This document shows positions 1 to 8,520 of a DNA stretch of 64,000 bases, piece by piece. A program made the translations under genes and the position numbers. The notes under the pieces were generated by a model. It did not search any database, was not told the origin of the DNA, and was given only the letters and a program-made list of their open reading frames with translations. Within the stretch, counting starts at the first letter, position 1. Each line of letters starts with the position of its first letter. The stretch is from the NCBI GenBank assembly GCA_035652435.1, contig DASRDU010000052.1:24425-88424 (forward strand). The letters run 5' to 3'. The stretch is from DASRDU01 sp035652435. Its GTDB lineage: Bacteria > Acidobacteriota > Blastocatellia > RBC074.

Positions 1-51
1 ATCCCCTACAGAGCGGCGCCCGCTGCCGAGTCCCGGGAAGTAACATCATGA
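1..51 (+). CDS. C-terminal end of an upstream protein, probably the partner sensor histidine kinase (partial)
   Basis: Frame 1 is open from the window edge and reads IPYRAAPAAESREVTS before TGA at 49-51. The stop overlaps the ATG of the LytTR regulator at 48 in an ATGA arrangement, which is typical of translationally coupled two-component genes. An 'IPYR'-like strand is a plausible end of a HATPase domain of a LytS-type kinase, but only 16 residues are visible. Frame 2 also ends nearby, at 43, so the frame choice rests on the overlap. Confidence 0.45.
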   Translation: MPYRAAPAAESREVTS

Positions 52-803
52 TCCGAACACTCATCGTTGATGACGAACCGCTGCCGCGCGAACGGATTCG
101 CACGCTGCTCGCGGGGTACCGCGACATTGAAATGATCGGCGAGTGCCGGGACGGGCGCGAGGCGGTGAATGCGATTCTAACCGAGCGCCCCGACCTGGTC
201 TTCCTCGACATCCGGATGCCCGAACTCGACGGCTTTGAAGTCATCAAAGCAGTCAACCCTGAATACCTGCCGGCGATCATTTTTGTCACGGCGTTTGATG
301 AACACGCGATCCGCGCCTTCGAGGTCAACGCGATTGATTACCTGCTGAAACCGATCAACCCGGCGCGGTTCGAGAAGGCCGTGCGGCGGGCGATTGACCG
401 GCTCACCCAGGGCGGCGCGCGCGGGCCTGATCGTAAACTCCTCGATTTCGTCGAGCGGTTGCGGGCCGGGCAACAATACGCGACGCGGTTCGTCGTCCGC
501 TCCGGCCCCAGACTCTCTTTCGTGCGCGCTTCCGACGTTGACTGGATTGACGTGGCGGACAATTACGTGCGCCTGCATGTCTCGGGCCGGGAACATCTCG
601 TGCGCGACACGCTGAAGTCGGTCGAGTCACAGCTCGACCCCGAAAGCTTCGTCCGCGTCCATCGCTCGATCATCATCAACCTCGACCGGGTCGAATCGGT
701 CGAACCCTGGTTTCACGGCGAGTACGCGGTCACGATGAAAGACGGCGCGAAATTCACGACGAGCCGCTCTTACAGCGAACGGCTCCGCCTGCTGCTGCGC
801 TAG
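48..803 (+). CDS. LytTR-family response regulator
   Basis: This 251-residue cytoplasmic DNA-binding response regulator has a receiver domain at about residues 3-120, with acidic pair D9/D10, phospho-acceptor D54 (in VFLDIRMPELDG), T81 and K101 (LLKPI). A LytTR DNA-binding domain follows at about 145-250 (FVRVHRSIIINLDRV, then the terminal SYSERLRLLLR). The length is normal for AlgR/LytR-type proteins. Its start overlaps the stop of the preceding gene, so it is probably co-translated with a LytS-like histidine kinase left of the window. Target genes cannot be read from the sequence. Confidence 0.93.
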   Translation: MIRTLIVDDEPLPRERIRTLLAGYRDIEMIGECRDGREAVNAILTERPDLVFLDIRMPELDGFEVIKAVNPEYLPAIIFVTAFDEHAIRAFEVNAIDYLLKPINPARFEKAVRRAIDRLTQGGARGPDRKLLDFVERLRAGQQYATRFVVRSGPRLSFVRASDVDWIDVADNYVRLHVSGREHLVRDTLKSVESQLDPESFVRVHRSIIINLDRVESVEPWFHGEYAVTMKDGAKFTTSRSYSERLRLLLR

Positions 804-948
804 CCGCTATTTCCCGGCCCCTCAAAAATCCACTTCACCTCACCGCACGTCCAGTCCATCCCTTCAAACTGTCGCCGAACGTTCGGGCTGTTTTATAAAA
901 GCCGAGGATCAGGTCACTCAACTCTGAAGAAAGGCCGCAGGATTACTG

Positions 949-2976
949 ATGAAGCATCAAAAGTTGATTTTGGTCGCGTTCTTTCTGGCAGGCATCAGCA
1001 CGCCAGCGTCACAAAGTGCGATGGCCGGTCAGGGGCAGAATAAAGCCGCCGAAGTAGTCGGCACTCCGATCACCGTCGGCGAGACGTTGCGAATCCGCTC
1101 GAAGCGGCTCGGCGAGCAGCGTGAGATTCAGGTCTACCTGCCGCCTTCTTACAACGGCTCCAGGCAGCGTTACCCGGTCATCTACACGCTTGACGGTGAA
1201 GGCACGGGGCCAATCGCCGCGAATGCCGTGCGGTTTATGACCGGCTATTCGGCGATACCGCAGATGCCGGAGGCGCTCGTCGTCGCGATTACCAACACCG
1301 ACCGTAACCGTGATATGCCTGTCCCGGAGGGCTACGGCAAAGGCGGCGAAGAGAACTTCCTGGCTTTTCTGGCCGACGAACTGATCCCGCTCGTTGAGCG
1401 GCGGTACCGCACCCAGCCCCTGCGGGTGCTGATCGGCCATTCGCAGGGAGGGACGTTTGCCCATTACGCGCTGACCGCCCGGCCCGATGTGTTTCAGTGG
1501 TACCTCCCGATGGACGGGCCGCTGTTCCGTAATGCTCGCCCGATCCTTGAGAAGGCCCGCACGCTGATCACCCGGAACCCGAACTATCGCGGGCGGCTCG
1601 TGACGATTGAAAACCTGTACGGCTGGATGAAGGAATGGCCGTCATTGATCGAAGCCGCGCCGAAAGGTTTTTACGGCGCGCGGATTGAAATCAGGGACGA
1701 GACGCACGAGACGATGGCCTGGAAGGGCACCTATGAAGGGCTCAGGAGCCTTTTCCATGACTACGCGCCCAATATCATCAGGGACAACAAAGGCATCTAC
1801 ACGCTGCCGGCGCTTGACGAGAGGTACAAAACGCTCTCGGAAGCTTACGGCTATCAGGTGGACATCCCGAAACAGTTGCTGCTGATTGCGGCCAGCCGGA
1901 ATGTGGGGATGCAGTACGGAGCCGAAGCGGTCGAACTGATCAGGCGCGCGGAGGCGCTGTATGGCGAATCGCCGCTGACGAGACAAATAATGGCTGACGC
2001 GCAGGAGGCGGCGAGGAAAGGCCGCGATCCGAGATTCGAGGAGTGGGCGAAGCTGCCGCCGCCCGACGTTGAGCAGATGAAGCCATTCCTTGGCTCCTGG
2101 ACGAAAAGAGACCGGGATGGGTTTGAGGGTGTCATCACCTTCGAAGTCAGGGATGGTGTGGTTCAGGCTCAATACACGGGGAATCCTCCGGGCAATGAGC
2201 CTTTTCAACTGGAAGTCGCCTTCGTCCGGGTGACTGGCGGGCAGACACTCGAATGGGGGCTGCGCAACGGCAGGGGGCCGGGGGTCATGGTACACACAGC
2301 CAGTCTCGCGGATGAGAACACGCTTGAGGGAAAGACAGAAGGTGTCGGCTTCATACATGGGCCACCGCCGGGAAATTTCACCTTCAGGCGCACAGTGAAC
2401 CACAGGAAGGCATCGGGCAGGAGCTTTGATGAAGCGGCAAGGCTAACCAGTGTCAGTTTCTCCGTGCCACAAAGGCCGCGCCCCTGGGACAAAGTGAAAG
2501 AGGTTGCCATCGGCTCCGCTGCGCCCGACTGGCAGTTGAAAACGGCGGAAGGCGAAACCGTCGCGCTCTCAGAGTTGCGCGGCAAAGTCGTCGTCCTCGA
2601 TTTCTGGGCGAACTGGTGCGGGCCCTGCCGAAAGCTGGAGCCGCTCTTTGACCAGTTGGTGCGTGAGTACCAGGGCAAGCCCGTCAGATTTTTCACCCTG
2701 AGCATCTGGCCTGACCAGGACTTCAACCCGCAGGCTTATCTGAAAGATCACAGGATGGCGTCCACTTTTCTGATCGGCAGTGACGCGGTGGCCAGCGATT
2801 ACGGGATCTGGGGCCTGCCGACGTACTACGTGATAGACGCGACGGGCAGGGTTTCCTGGATCCATGTCCTCCTGTCTGTTGACTCCGAATCTCCGGGAAA
2901 AAAGTTGCGCGAAGCCATTGAGAAGGCTTTATCCAGAGAGCAGGTCAATCACTCTTCCAGTTATGAGGTCTCATAA
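949..2976 (+). CDS. Secreted esterase-thioredoxin fusion protein
   Basis: The protein has 675 residues. A Sec signal peptide (about 1-26) is followed by an alpha/beta-hydrolase of the putative esterase family (about 40-290; VYLPPSYNG, then GHSQGG with probable nucleophile S165). A linker and a beta-rich module occupy about 375-500 (FLGSWTKRDRDGF). The C-terminal domain is thioredoxin/TlpA-like (about 515-665) with active site W556-C557-G-P-C560 and a GLPTYYVID cis-Pro region. Each domain is recognisable family knowledge; the combination suggests an envelope hydrolase with its own thiol-disulphide module, which is inference. The next gene begins one base after this stop, and the two share a similar signal peptide. 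ATG 949 is chosen because it gives a clean signal peptide. Confidence 0.85.
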   Translation: MKHQKLILVAFFLAGISTPASQSAMAGQGQNKAAEVVGTPITVGETLRIRSKRLGEQREIQVYLPPSYNGSRQRYPVIYTLDGEGTGPIAANAVRFMTGYSAIPQMPEALVVAITNTDRNRDMPVPEGYGKGGEENFLAFLADELIPLVERRYRTQPLRVLIGHSQGGTFAHYALTARPDVFQWYLPMDGPLFRNARPILEKARTLITRNPNYRGRLVTIENLYGWMKEWPSLIEAAPKGFYGARIEIRDETHETMAWKGTYEGLRSLFHDYAPNIIRDNKGIYTLPALDERYKTLSEAYGYQVDIPKQLLLIAASRNVGMQYGAEAVELIRRAEALYGESPLTRQIMADAQEAARKGRDPRFEEWAKLPPPDVEQMKPFLGSWTKRDRDGFEGVITFEVRDGVVQAQYTGNPPGNEPFQLEVAFVRVTGGQTLEWGLRNGRGPGVMVHTASLADENTLEGKTEGVGFIHGPPPGNFTFRRTVNHRKASGRSFDEAARLTSVSFSVPQRPRPWDKVKEVAIGSAAPDWQLKTAEGETVALSELRGKVVVLDFWANWCGPCRKLEPLFDQLVREYQGKPVRFFTLSIWPDQDFNPQAYLKDHRMASTFLIGSDAVASDYGIWGLPTYYVIDATGRVSWIHVLLSVDSESPGKKLREAIEKALSREQVNHSSSYEVS

Positions 2977-2977
2977 G

Positions 2978-3736
2978 ATGAAGCATCACAGGTTGCCCCT
3001 GGCCGTGTTTCTTTTGATCGGCGTCAGCGGCCCGTCATTATCTGCCGCGCAGGCTGTCAGGAATACGCCGCAGGAGTCAGAACGTGCCCGCAGGCGGGAT
3101 GAGTGGCAGAGGCCCGGCGAGGTGATGGACGCGTTGGGCGCCAGCCCCGGGTCTCGCGTGGCGGACATCGGCTGCGGCTCCGGCTATTTCACTTTCCGCC
3201 TGGCCGCGCGCGTCGGGGCTGAAGGCAGAGTCTACGCGGCAGACATTGATCCGGCGGCGATTGATAAAGTGCGCGAGCGCAAGGAGCGCGAAAAGCTCAG
3301 GCAGGTGGAGCCGATCCCTGGGGATAGTGCCGACCCGCACCTGCCGAATGGTCTCGACGCAGCCCTGATCGTTGACTCTTATCATGAGTTCCGCGAGTAC
3401 GACCGGCTGATGCAGGCGGTGTTTCGCGCGCTGAAACCCGGCGGGCGGCTGGTGATCATTGACGGCGAAGCGCCCTCGGGCAGGCCCCGCACCGAATACC
3501 ACAGGCTGCACAGCATACCGGCCGCGCTGGTGCGCGAAGAGGTCGCCCGTCAGGGATTTGTCTTCAAAGAGAGCCGGCCGGGGTTCTATGACGCCGAGTA
3601 CGGCAAGAAGATGTACTTTCTCGTCTTCGAGAGCCCGTCACCGAATCCATCGCCGGGAGCCACAAAAACCGGAGGGCCTCGAATGATGCTCATCACCCGA
3701 AGCCCTGTGTTTCAGAAGCAGGTACTTGTCCCTTAA
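2978..3736 (+). CDS. Exported class I SAM-dependent methyltransferase
   Basis: This is a 252-residue protein if it starts at ATG 2978, which gives a signal peptide (MKHHRLPLAVFLLIGVSG) and lies one base after the previous stop. The frame is open further upstream into the previous gene, but that part has no RBS support. Motif I is VADIGCGSGY (61-70), followed by the acidic loop VYAADID and post-motifs ALIVDSYHEF and ALKPGGRLVIID. The fold is Methyltransf_11/25-like. A methyltransferase with a Sec signal is odd because SAM is cytoplasmic; related exported enzymes are annotated in Acidobacteriota, but their substrates are unknown to me. The last about 25 residues are low-complexity, and the stop overlaps the convergent ccsA stop. 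Confidence 0.8.
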   Translation: MKHHRLPLAVFLLIGVSGPSLSAAQAVRNTPQESERARRRDEWQRPGEVMDALGASPGSRVADIGCGSGYFTFRLAARVGAEGRVYAADIDPAAIDKVRERKEREKLRQVEPIPGDSADPHLPNGLDAALIVDSYHEFREYDRLMQAVFRALKPGGRLVIIDGEAPSGRPRTEYHRLHSIPAALVREEVARQGFVFKESRPGFYDAEYGKKMYFLVFESPSPNPSPGATKTGGPRMMLITRSPVFQKQVLVP

Positions 3737-5349
3737 TCCAGCCGCCCCGCGTAAGAATGCAGGCCCGGCAGCAGGTAGCTCACGCCGAGGTAAGTGAAGA
3801 TCACCAGCAGGAAGCCGACCACGGCGAAATAAGCGCTCCGGCGCCCGGCCCAGCCGTGCGAGATGCGCGTGTGCAGGTAGCCAAGGTAAGAGAGCCAGGC
3901 CACGAGCGCGCCTGTCTCCTTCGGATCCCATCCCCAGTACCGGCCCCACGATTCATTCGCCCAGACCGCGCCGGTCACCAGCAGAATCGCGAGCCCCGCG
4001 ACCGCGACGCCGACAGTCCGGTAAATCAGGCTGTCGAGTTTTTCGAGCGAGGGCAGGCTTTCGCGCAGCCTCTCGGTGCGGAAGCTGAAGAGGATGATGA
4101 AGAGCGTGACGACGAAGGCGGCCACTATCCCGGACACTTCGACCGGGTGCGCGCGGGTGTCGAGCGCCAGCAGCGAGCCCCGCTCACTCAGAAACTGCGC
4201 CCCCTGCTGCACAAGCTCCTGCACCTGCATCTTCGAGGCGTCCATGCCGGAAGAGTTGTTGGCGATCCATCTGCCGACCGAGTAATACTGATCGGGGCCG
4301 ACGATCGCGCCGAGGTTCTTCAGGTTTTTGATCTGGTAGAAGAGCGTCGCAATGCCCAGCCCCTGCGTCACGAGCGAGGCGCGCAGGGCGTAGTGGCCGA
4401 AGCGGCGGGCCTGCTGATCTTCCCTGAAGTGATACAACAGGAAGCAGGCCGCCGTCGCAATCAGCAGCAGGAGCGAAATCGTCAGCCACAACCCGACGCC
4501 CGGAACCGGGACGCGCGCGCCCCGGACGAAAGCCACGCCGCCGCCATCAATGATCACCGGGTTCATCCGGTAAGTCGCGCTAAGGGGGCCGAAGGAGTTG
4601 CTGAAGAAGATGTACCCGACGACCGTCGCGAGCGTCGTGAAGATGCCCATCGCTTCGGGTTTGACGCCGTCCTTGAGCAGGAACATCACCGCAATCGCGA
4701 AGCTCACGAGCGCGATGCCGTAACTCATCGAGGCGACGCCGACGTGGATCGGCCGCCAGTAACTGTCGAGGACCGGCGGCAGGTTGATGACATCGTTGCC
4801 GATGAAGATCGCTTGCAGCAGCACCAGAGTCACCAGCGACATCGAAATCGCGCCGACGAACCGCGAGCCTTTGCGGTGTTCGATCAGCAGCGTCGTGAAC
4901 GCGGCGCCGAAGGCGAAGGCGAGCGAGAGGTCATAGAGGTGCTGGAACGGGATGTAGCTGAAGAACCAGAGCGCATGATGCACGCCGTCCTTGTCAACCA
5001 TGCGCACCCAGTTCTCGCGCTCGCCGGAAGTGATCCAGCGCATCGTCCACGACGACAGGTTGAAGAAGAACCCGAGCGACATCACCCACACCCCGGCCTT
5101 CTGCAGGGCATTGATCGGCGCGTACAGATTCGTCAGATGGAAGGCCGCCGCGAAGATGTAACACAGCACGGCCAGCACGATTAGCCCGCCGTCGTCAAAG
5201 AATTTCGTCGGGCCGGAGTTGATGCGCGCCGCAATCATCAGTGCCACGCCGATGAGCGGCAGCAGCGCCGGGAGGTAATTGAGCAGCGCCGGGCGCCGCA
5301 GTTCCGCGGCGTCGAGCGAAACGTCGAATGATTTGACTGCCTGACTCAT
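3733..5349 (-). CDS. ccsA: Cytochrome c biogenesis protein CcsA/ResC-type haem handling protein
   Basis: This 538-residue polytopic membrane protein is the haem-handling subunit of system II cytochrome c maturation. The family-defining WWD-type segment is visible near the C-terminus (SWGRYWGWDPKETGAL), followed by the usual last helices (AWLSYLGYLHTR, then FTYLGVSYLLPGLHSYAG). It is longer than a minimal CcsA (about 300-400 residues) because of extra N-terminal membrane helices. It follows resB in the same orientation after a 136-bp gap that contains a long inverted repeat. With ResB it would carry haem across the membrane and attach it to CXXCH apocytochromes; two such proteins are encoded elsewhere in the window. 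The stop codon overlaps that of the convergent methyltransferase. Confidence 0.92.
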   Translation of the reverse strand: MSQAVKSFDVSLDAAELRRPALLNYLPALLPLIGVALMIAARINSGPTKFFDDGGLIVLAVLCYIFAAAFHLTNLYAPINALQKAGVWVMSLGFFFNLSSWTMRWITSGERENWVRMVDKDGVHHALWFFSYIPFQHLYDLSLAFAFGAAFTTLLIEHRKGSRFVGAISMSLVTLVLLQAIFIGNDVINLPPVLDSYWRPIHVGVASMSYGIALVSFAIAVMFLLKDGVKPEAMGIFTTLATVVGYIFFSNSFGPLSATYRMNPVIIDGGGVAFVRGARVPVPGVGLWLTISLLLLIATAACFLLYHFREDQQARRFGHYALRASLVTQGLGIATLFYQIKNLKNLGAIVGPDQYYSVGRWIANNSSGMDASKMQVQELVQQGAQFLSERGSLLALDTRAHPVEVSGIVAAFVVTLFIILFSFRTERLRESLPSLEKLDSLIYRTVGVAVAGLAILLVTGAVWANESWGRYWGWDPKETGALVAWLSYLGYLHTRISHGWAGRRSAYFAVVGFLLVIFTYLGVSYLLPGLHSYAGRLD

Positions 5350-5367
5350 AGTTGTTCTCCGTTGAGC

Positions 5368-5475
5368 TTGTATCGGCAGACTTTCCGGTCTGCTGATGAC
5401 CAGCCAAAGGGTCTGTGATTATCGAAGGGCTCTCTCTGCGAACGTATCAGCAGACCGGAAAGTCTGCCGATACAA
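5368..5475. repeat. REPIN-like paired inverted repeat between resB and ccsA
   Basis: Perfect 30-bp inverted arms lie at 5368-5397 and 5446-5475, separated by 48 bp. Each arm is itself an imperfect hairpin (GCAGAC / GTCTGC around a GGAAA core). Two palindromes in opposite orientation within about 108 bp is the architecture of a REPIN. Related single palindromes occur at 34843-34872 and 54494-54523. Confidence 0.85.
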
Positions 5476-5485
5476 CAGACCGCCA

Positions 5486-7000
5486 TCAAGCTGTTTGCGG
5501 CTCCCTGAGCCTTGCCGCGATCTTTTGCATGCGATCCTCAAAGCCGAGTTTGTTGCGGTTCGTATCGCCGCCGAGCCAGACCCGGCCCTCTTCGACGACG
5601 ATCCACAACCGCTGATGCGCGAAGAAGAAGGTCGCGATCAGGCTCAGGCCCAGCATCGCCGCGCCGAGGTAAAAAACGTTCGAGCCGGGGTCGTACTGGA
5701 TTGAGAGCATGGTCGCGCTGCAGGCTTTCTCAAAATCCTTCAGCGCAAACTCTCCGCCGCCCAGCTTCTCCACGGCAGACTTCAAAAACGGCGCGCCTTC
5801 GATCTGCTGAATGAAAGCCGGGTTGAAAGCCCAGACGCTCTTCTTCTCGCCTTTCGGGCTGAGGACCATCAGGTGCGCCGCCGGGTTGGCGTATTCGGCC
5901 GAAGCCATCGCGGGTTTGCCGTCCCGGTCAACCTGGAAATCGGGCAGGAACTCGACGTAGGCGACCTTCGTGCCGTCAGCCAGCGTCGCTTCGCCGTTGC
6001 GACTGATCGTCAGATCCTGCGGCGCGCCCCCCGAAGGCGGGTTGAAGGTCACGGTGATCGTCCGCGCGCTGCCGAGCTGCGAAACGGATGCCTGGAAAAA
6101 ACGATAGCCGCGATAATCATACGGCTTGTTCATATGGACCAGCCCCTCTTCGACATGGCCGGTCTGCTTGTCCTTGATGCGCACCTTCGTCAGCCAGTCC
6201 AGGGTGTTCGGCGTTTCGATGCCTTTGTTTTTGTCGATCAGCCGCTGCTGAAAATCCACGCACTCGATTTCAAACGGCAGCGCCAGCGCGGCCTGGGTGA
6301 CCTCGCCGAGGTTGATGACCGGCTTCGTCATCCGGTCATCATTCCGGCCCGGCTCCAGCCACATCGAACCGGTGTTGCTGCGCGTCGCAGTCAGAAAGCC
6401 GCCGAGAAAGATCGTCAGCAGCCCGAGGTGAATGTAATAAGCGCCCAGCCGGTTCCACACGCCTCTTTCGGCAAAGACCGTGGTGTGATCCGCGTCCTCG
6501 GTAATTCTGGTTTTGAAGCCAAGCGCGCGCGCGGCTTTCGCGGCGCGTTCCACCAGTTCGCTGCGCCCCGCGTTCGGCGCTTCAACTGATTCTTTGATTT
6601 TCTGGGTCTGCGCGAAGGTCGGCGAGGCTTTCAGCTTCTTGCGGCGGATGATGTTCCAGGATTTCGGGAAGTGATCAATCGAAGCCAGGATGATGTTGAG
6701 GCTCACCAGCAGCAGCACCAGGTTGAAATACCAGACGTGATAGATGTTGAAAAACCCCAGCCGCTCGTAAACCAGCCGCTCCGCCGGGGTCAGTCTCGTG
6801 TAATAATCGCGGAACGTTTCCACCAGCTCCTGCTGCTGGATCAGCATCCCGATCATCGCGAAGACGATCAGCATCACCAGCAGCGTGATGCCGAACGGCA
6901 CCGAGCTGATCAGGCCGAGAAAACTGTCAATGATGGAGACTTTCTGCGCCGCAGTCTTCTCGCGCGGCGCGGCTTCAGCCATTTCCTTCGAGGTTGCCAT
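5486..7000 (-). CDS. resB: Cytochrome c biogenesis protein ResB/Ccs1
   Basis: This 504-residue membrane protein is the apocytochrome-binding partner of CcsA in system II. The layout fits the family: a first hydrophobic hairpin (about 30-60, FGITLLVMLIVFAMIGMLIQ), a second around 105-130 (YHVWYFNLVLLLVSLNIILAS), a third near 190-210 (GAYYIHLGLLTIFLGGFL), a large periplasmic domain (MNKPYDYRGYRFFQAS), and a C-terminal helix (YLGAAMLGLSLIATFFFAHQRLW). It is the first gene of the leftward resB-ccsA operon. About 150 bp upstream of its start is a perfect CRP-like palindrome shared with the divergent ABC genes, so control by a Crp/Fnr-type regulator is plausible. Confidence 0.92.
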   Translation of the reverse strand: MATSKEMAEAAPREKTAAQKVSIIDSFLGLISSVPFGITLLVMLIVFAMIGMLIQQQELVETFRDYYTRLTPAERLVYERLGFFNIYHVWYFNLVLLLVSLNIILASIDHFPKSWNIIRRKKLKASPTFAQTQKIKESVEAPNAGRSELVERAAKAARALGFKTRITEDADHTTVFAERGVWNRLGAYYIHLGLLTIFLGGFLTATRSNTGSMWLEPGRNDDRMTKPVINLGEVTQAALALPFEIECVDFQQRLIDKNKGIETPNTLDWLTKVRIKDKQTGHVEEGLVHMNKPYDYRGYRFFQASVSQLGSARTITVTFNPPSGGAPQDLTISRNGEATLADGTKVAYVEFLPDFQVDRDGKPAMASAEYANPAAHLMVLSPKGEKKSVWAFNPAFIQQIEGAPFLKSAVEKLGGGEFALKDFEKACSATMLSIQYDPGSNVFYLGAAMLGLSLIATFFFAHQRLWIVVEEGRVWLGGDTNRNKLGFEDRMQKIAARLREPQTA

Positions 7001-7156
7001 AGATCAACTTTCAGAGAGTTTCAAATCAAGCCGGGAATATTGGCGGATATTATTGTTACTGGAGCGTTCATCCGGTGCGCGGCAAACGGCAGTTTACCAG
7101 GTGTGCCCAGCGCTTGCAACCGCCTCATCCGCCTGCCGCCCGGTCGGGCGGTGACG

Positions 7157-7176
7157 GGTGTGATCCGGATCACACC
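7157..7176. promoter_or_regulatory. Perfect 20-bp palindrome matching the CRP/FNR-family consensus
   Basis: The sequence GGTGTGATCCGGATCACACC is a perfect palindrome, and its core is an exact TGTGA-N6-TCACA match to the CRP box. It lies in the divergent intergenic region between resB (start 7000) and the ABC substrate-binding gene (start 7252), so it could serve either promoter. The regulator is not in the window. Confidence 0.7.
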
Positions 7177-7180
7177 GGGG

Positions 7181-7196
7181 CTGAAAATCTTTTCAG
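7181..7196. promoter_or_regulatory. Second inverted repeat beside the CRP-like site
   Basis: CTGAAAA and TTTTCAG form a perfect 7-bp inverted repeat with a 2-bp spacer, starting 4 bp after the CRP-like palindrome. It may be a second operator or a small cruciform. Its function is unknown. Confidence 0.45.
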
Positions 7197-7251
7197 ACTT
7201 GAAACCTTTCCGCCGCGCCGTGAAAATGCGGCGCACCGCTGCTGGAGCCTG

Positions 7252-8520
7252 ATGACGATGGAGAAGAAAGAAGCAAACCCGATGACGCGAAAAGGTCTGT
7301 TGTTAACCCTGCTTTCACTGTCGCTTTTCACCTCTGCTTCCTGCAACAAGCCCGGGGCCGACACGAAGCTCGCGCTCACGCCCGAGCAGTTCGCCGCCGC
7401 CCGTTGGGAAGAAATTCTCGAACGCGCGCGCGGCACGACGGTCAATTACGGGATGTGGGCGGGCGACGAAGGGCGCAATCGCTACTTTCAGGGCGCGGTC
7501 GCCGACACACTCAGGCAGAAATACGGCATCACGCTGAAGGTCGTCCCGAACAGCGACCCGGCCGAAGTCGTCAACAAACTGGTCAATGAAAAGGGCGCGG
7601 GCAAAGCGAGCGGCGGTTCGATTGATTTCGTCTGGATCAACGGCGGGAACTTCCGCACGGCGAAACAGGCGGGCGTGCTGTGGGGGCCGTTTGCGGAGAA
7701 GATACCCAATATCCGCTATTACGACGATGAGGCAAGGCAGCGTGATTTCGGCACGCCCATCGAAGGTTATGAAGCCCCCTGGCAGAAGGCCCACTTCGTT
7801 TTCGCTTACGACACGGCGCGCGTGCCCGAGCCGCCGCGGTCAATCGAAAAGCTGCGCGAGTGGATCAAAGCGCATCCCGGGCGGTTCACTTACATTGCGC
7901 CACCCGATTTCACCGGCAGAGTCTTCATCCGACACCTGTTGCTGCACTTCGGCGGCACACAGAATTTTCAGACCGGGTTCGACGAACAGCTTTATCAGAA
8001 GGCCTCAGCCGCGGCCCTGGAATACCTGAATGACATCAAGCCCTACCTCTGGCGCAAGGGCGAAACTTACCCGCCTTCGCTAAAGGAAGCCGACCGTTTG
8101 TTTGCAAATAACGAGATTGACTTCACGATGAGTTACGGGCCGAGTTTCGCCTCCGAGCGCATCGCGCGCGGCGAATATCCGCCGACCGCGCGCACGTTCG
8201 TTTTCGACGAAGGCACGATCGGCAACTGCAGCTTTCTGGCGATCCCTTTCAACGCCAGCAATGTCGCCGGCGCGCTCGTCGTTATCAACCATCTGATGTC
8301 GCCCACCCACGCGATTGATCAGGAAAAGGCGCTCGGCACGCTCTTCCCGATGCGCCTTGATCGCTTGTCGCCGGAAGAAAGGGCTGCCGTCGAAGCGATC
8401 CCACTCGGCCCGGCCACGCTTTCAAATGAAGAACTGGCAAAGCACCGGTTACCTGAACCTGATGCGCTGTATGATGAACGGCTGAAAGATGACTGGATGG
8501 AGAAGGTGCTGCGGAAGTGA
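7252..8520 (+). CDS. ABC transporter substrate-binding protein, YnjB-like
   Basis: The protein has 422 residues from ATG 7252; ATG 7258 and ATG 7282 are alternatives, and all give the hydrophobic leader LLLTLLSLSLFTSASC. The cysteine after SAS may be lipidated, though the -3 residue is not the usual aliphatic one. The body resembles the E. coli YnjB/COG4134 family of extracellular solute-binding proteins (NYGMWAGDEGRNRYFQG, IDFVWINGGNFRTAKQAGVLWGPF, EGYEAPWQKAHFVFAYDTARVP). The ligand is unknown. The cognate ATPase follows after a REPIN-like element, but the YnjC-type permease expected between them is absent. Confidence 0.82.
   Translation: MTMEKKEANPMTRKGLLLTLLSLSLFTSASCNKPGADTKLALTPEQFAAARWEEILERARGTTVNYGMWAGDEGRNRYFQGAVADTLRQKYGITLKVVPNSDPAEVVNKLVNEKGAGKASGGSIDFVWINGGNFRTAKQAGVLWGPFAEKIPNIRYYDDEARQRDFGTPIEGYEAPWQKAHFVFAYDTARVPEPPRSIEKLREWIKAHPGRFTYIAPPDFTGRVFIRHLLLHFGGTQNFQTGFDEQLYQKASAAALEYLNDIKPYLWRKGETYPPSLKEADRLFANNEIDFTMSYGPSFASERIARGEYPPTARTFVFDEGTIGNCSFLAIPFNASNVAGALVVINHLMSPTHAIDQEKALGTLFPMRLDRLSPEERAAVEAIPLGPATLSNEELAKHRLPEPDALYDERLKDDWMEKVLRK

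Noticed and set aside
3757..5184. Long open frame on the plus strand opposite ccsA
   Set aside because: Composition (runs of Arg, Glu, Asp, Gln and His) is that of an antisense reading of a GC-rich membrane protein gene; no recognisable domain, and ccsA is certain.
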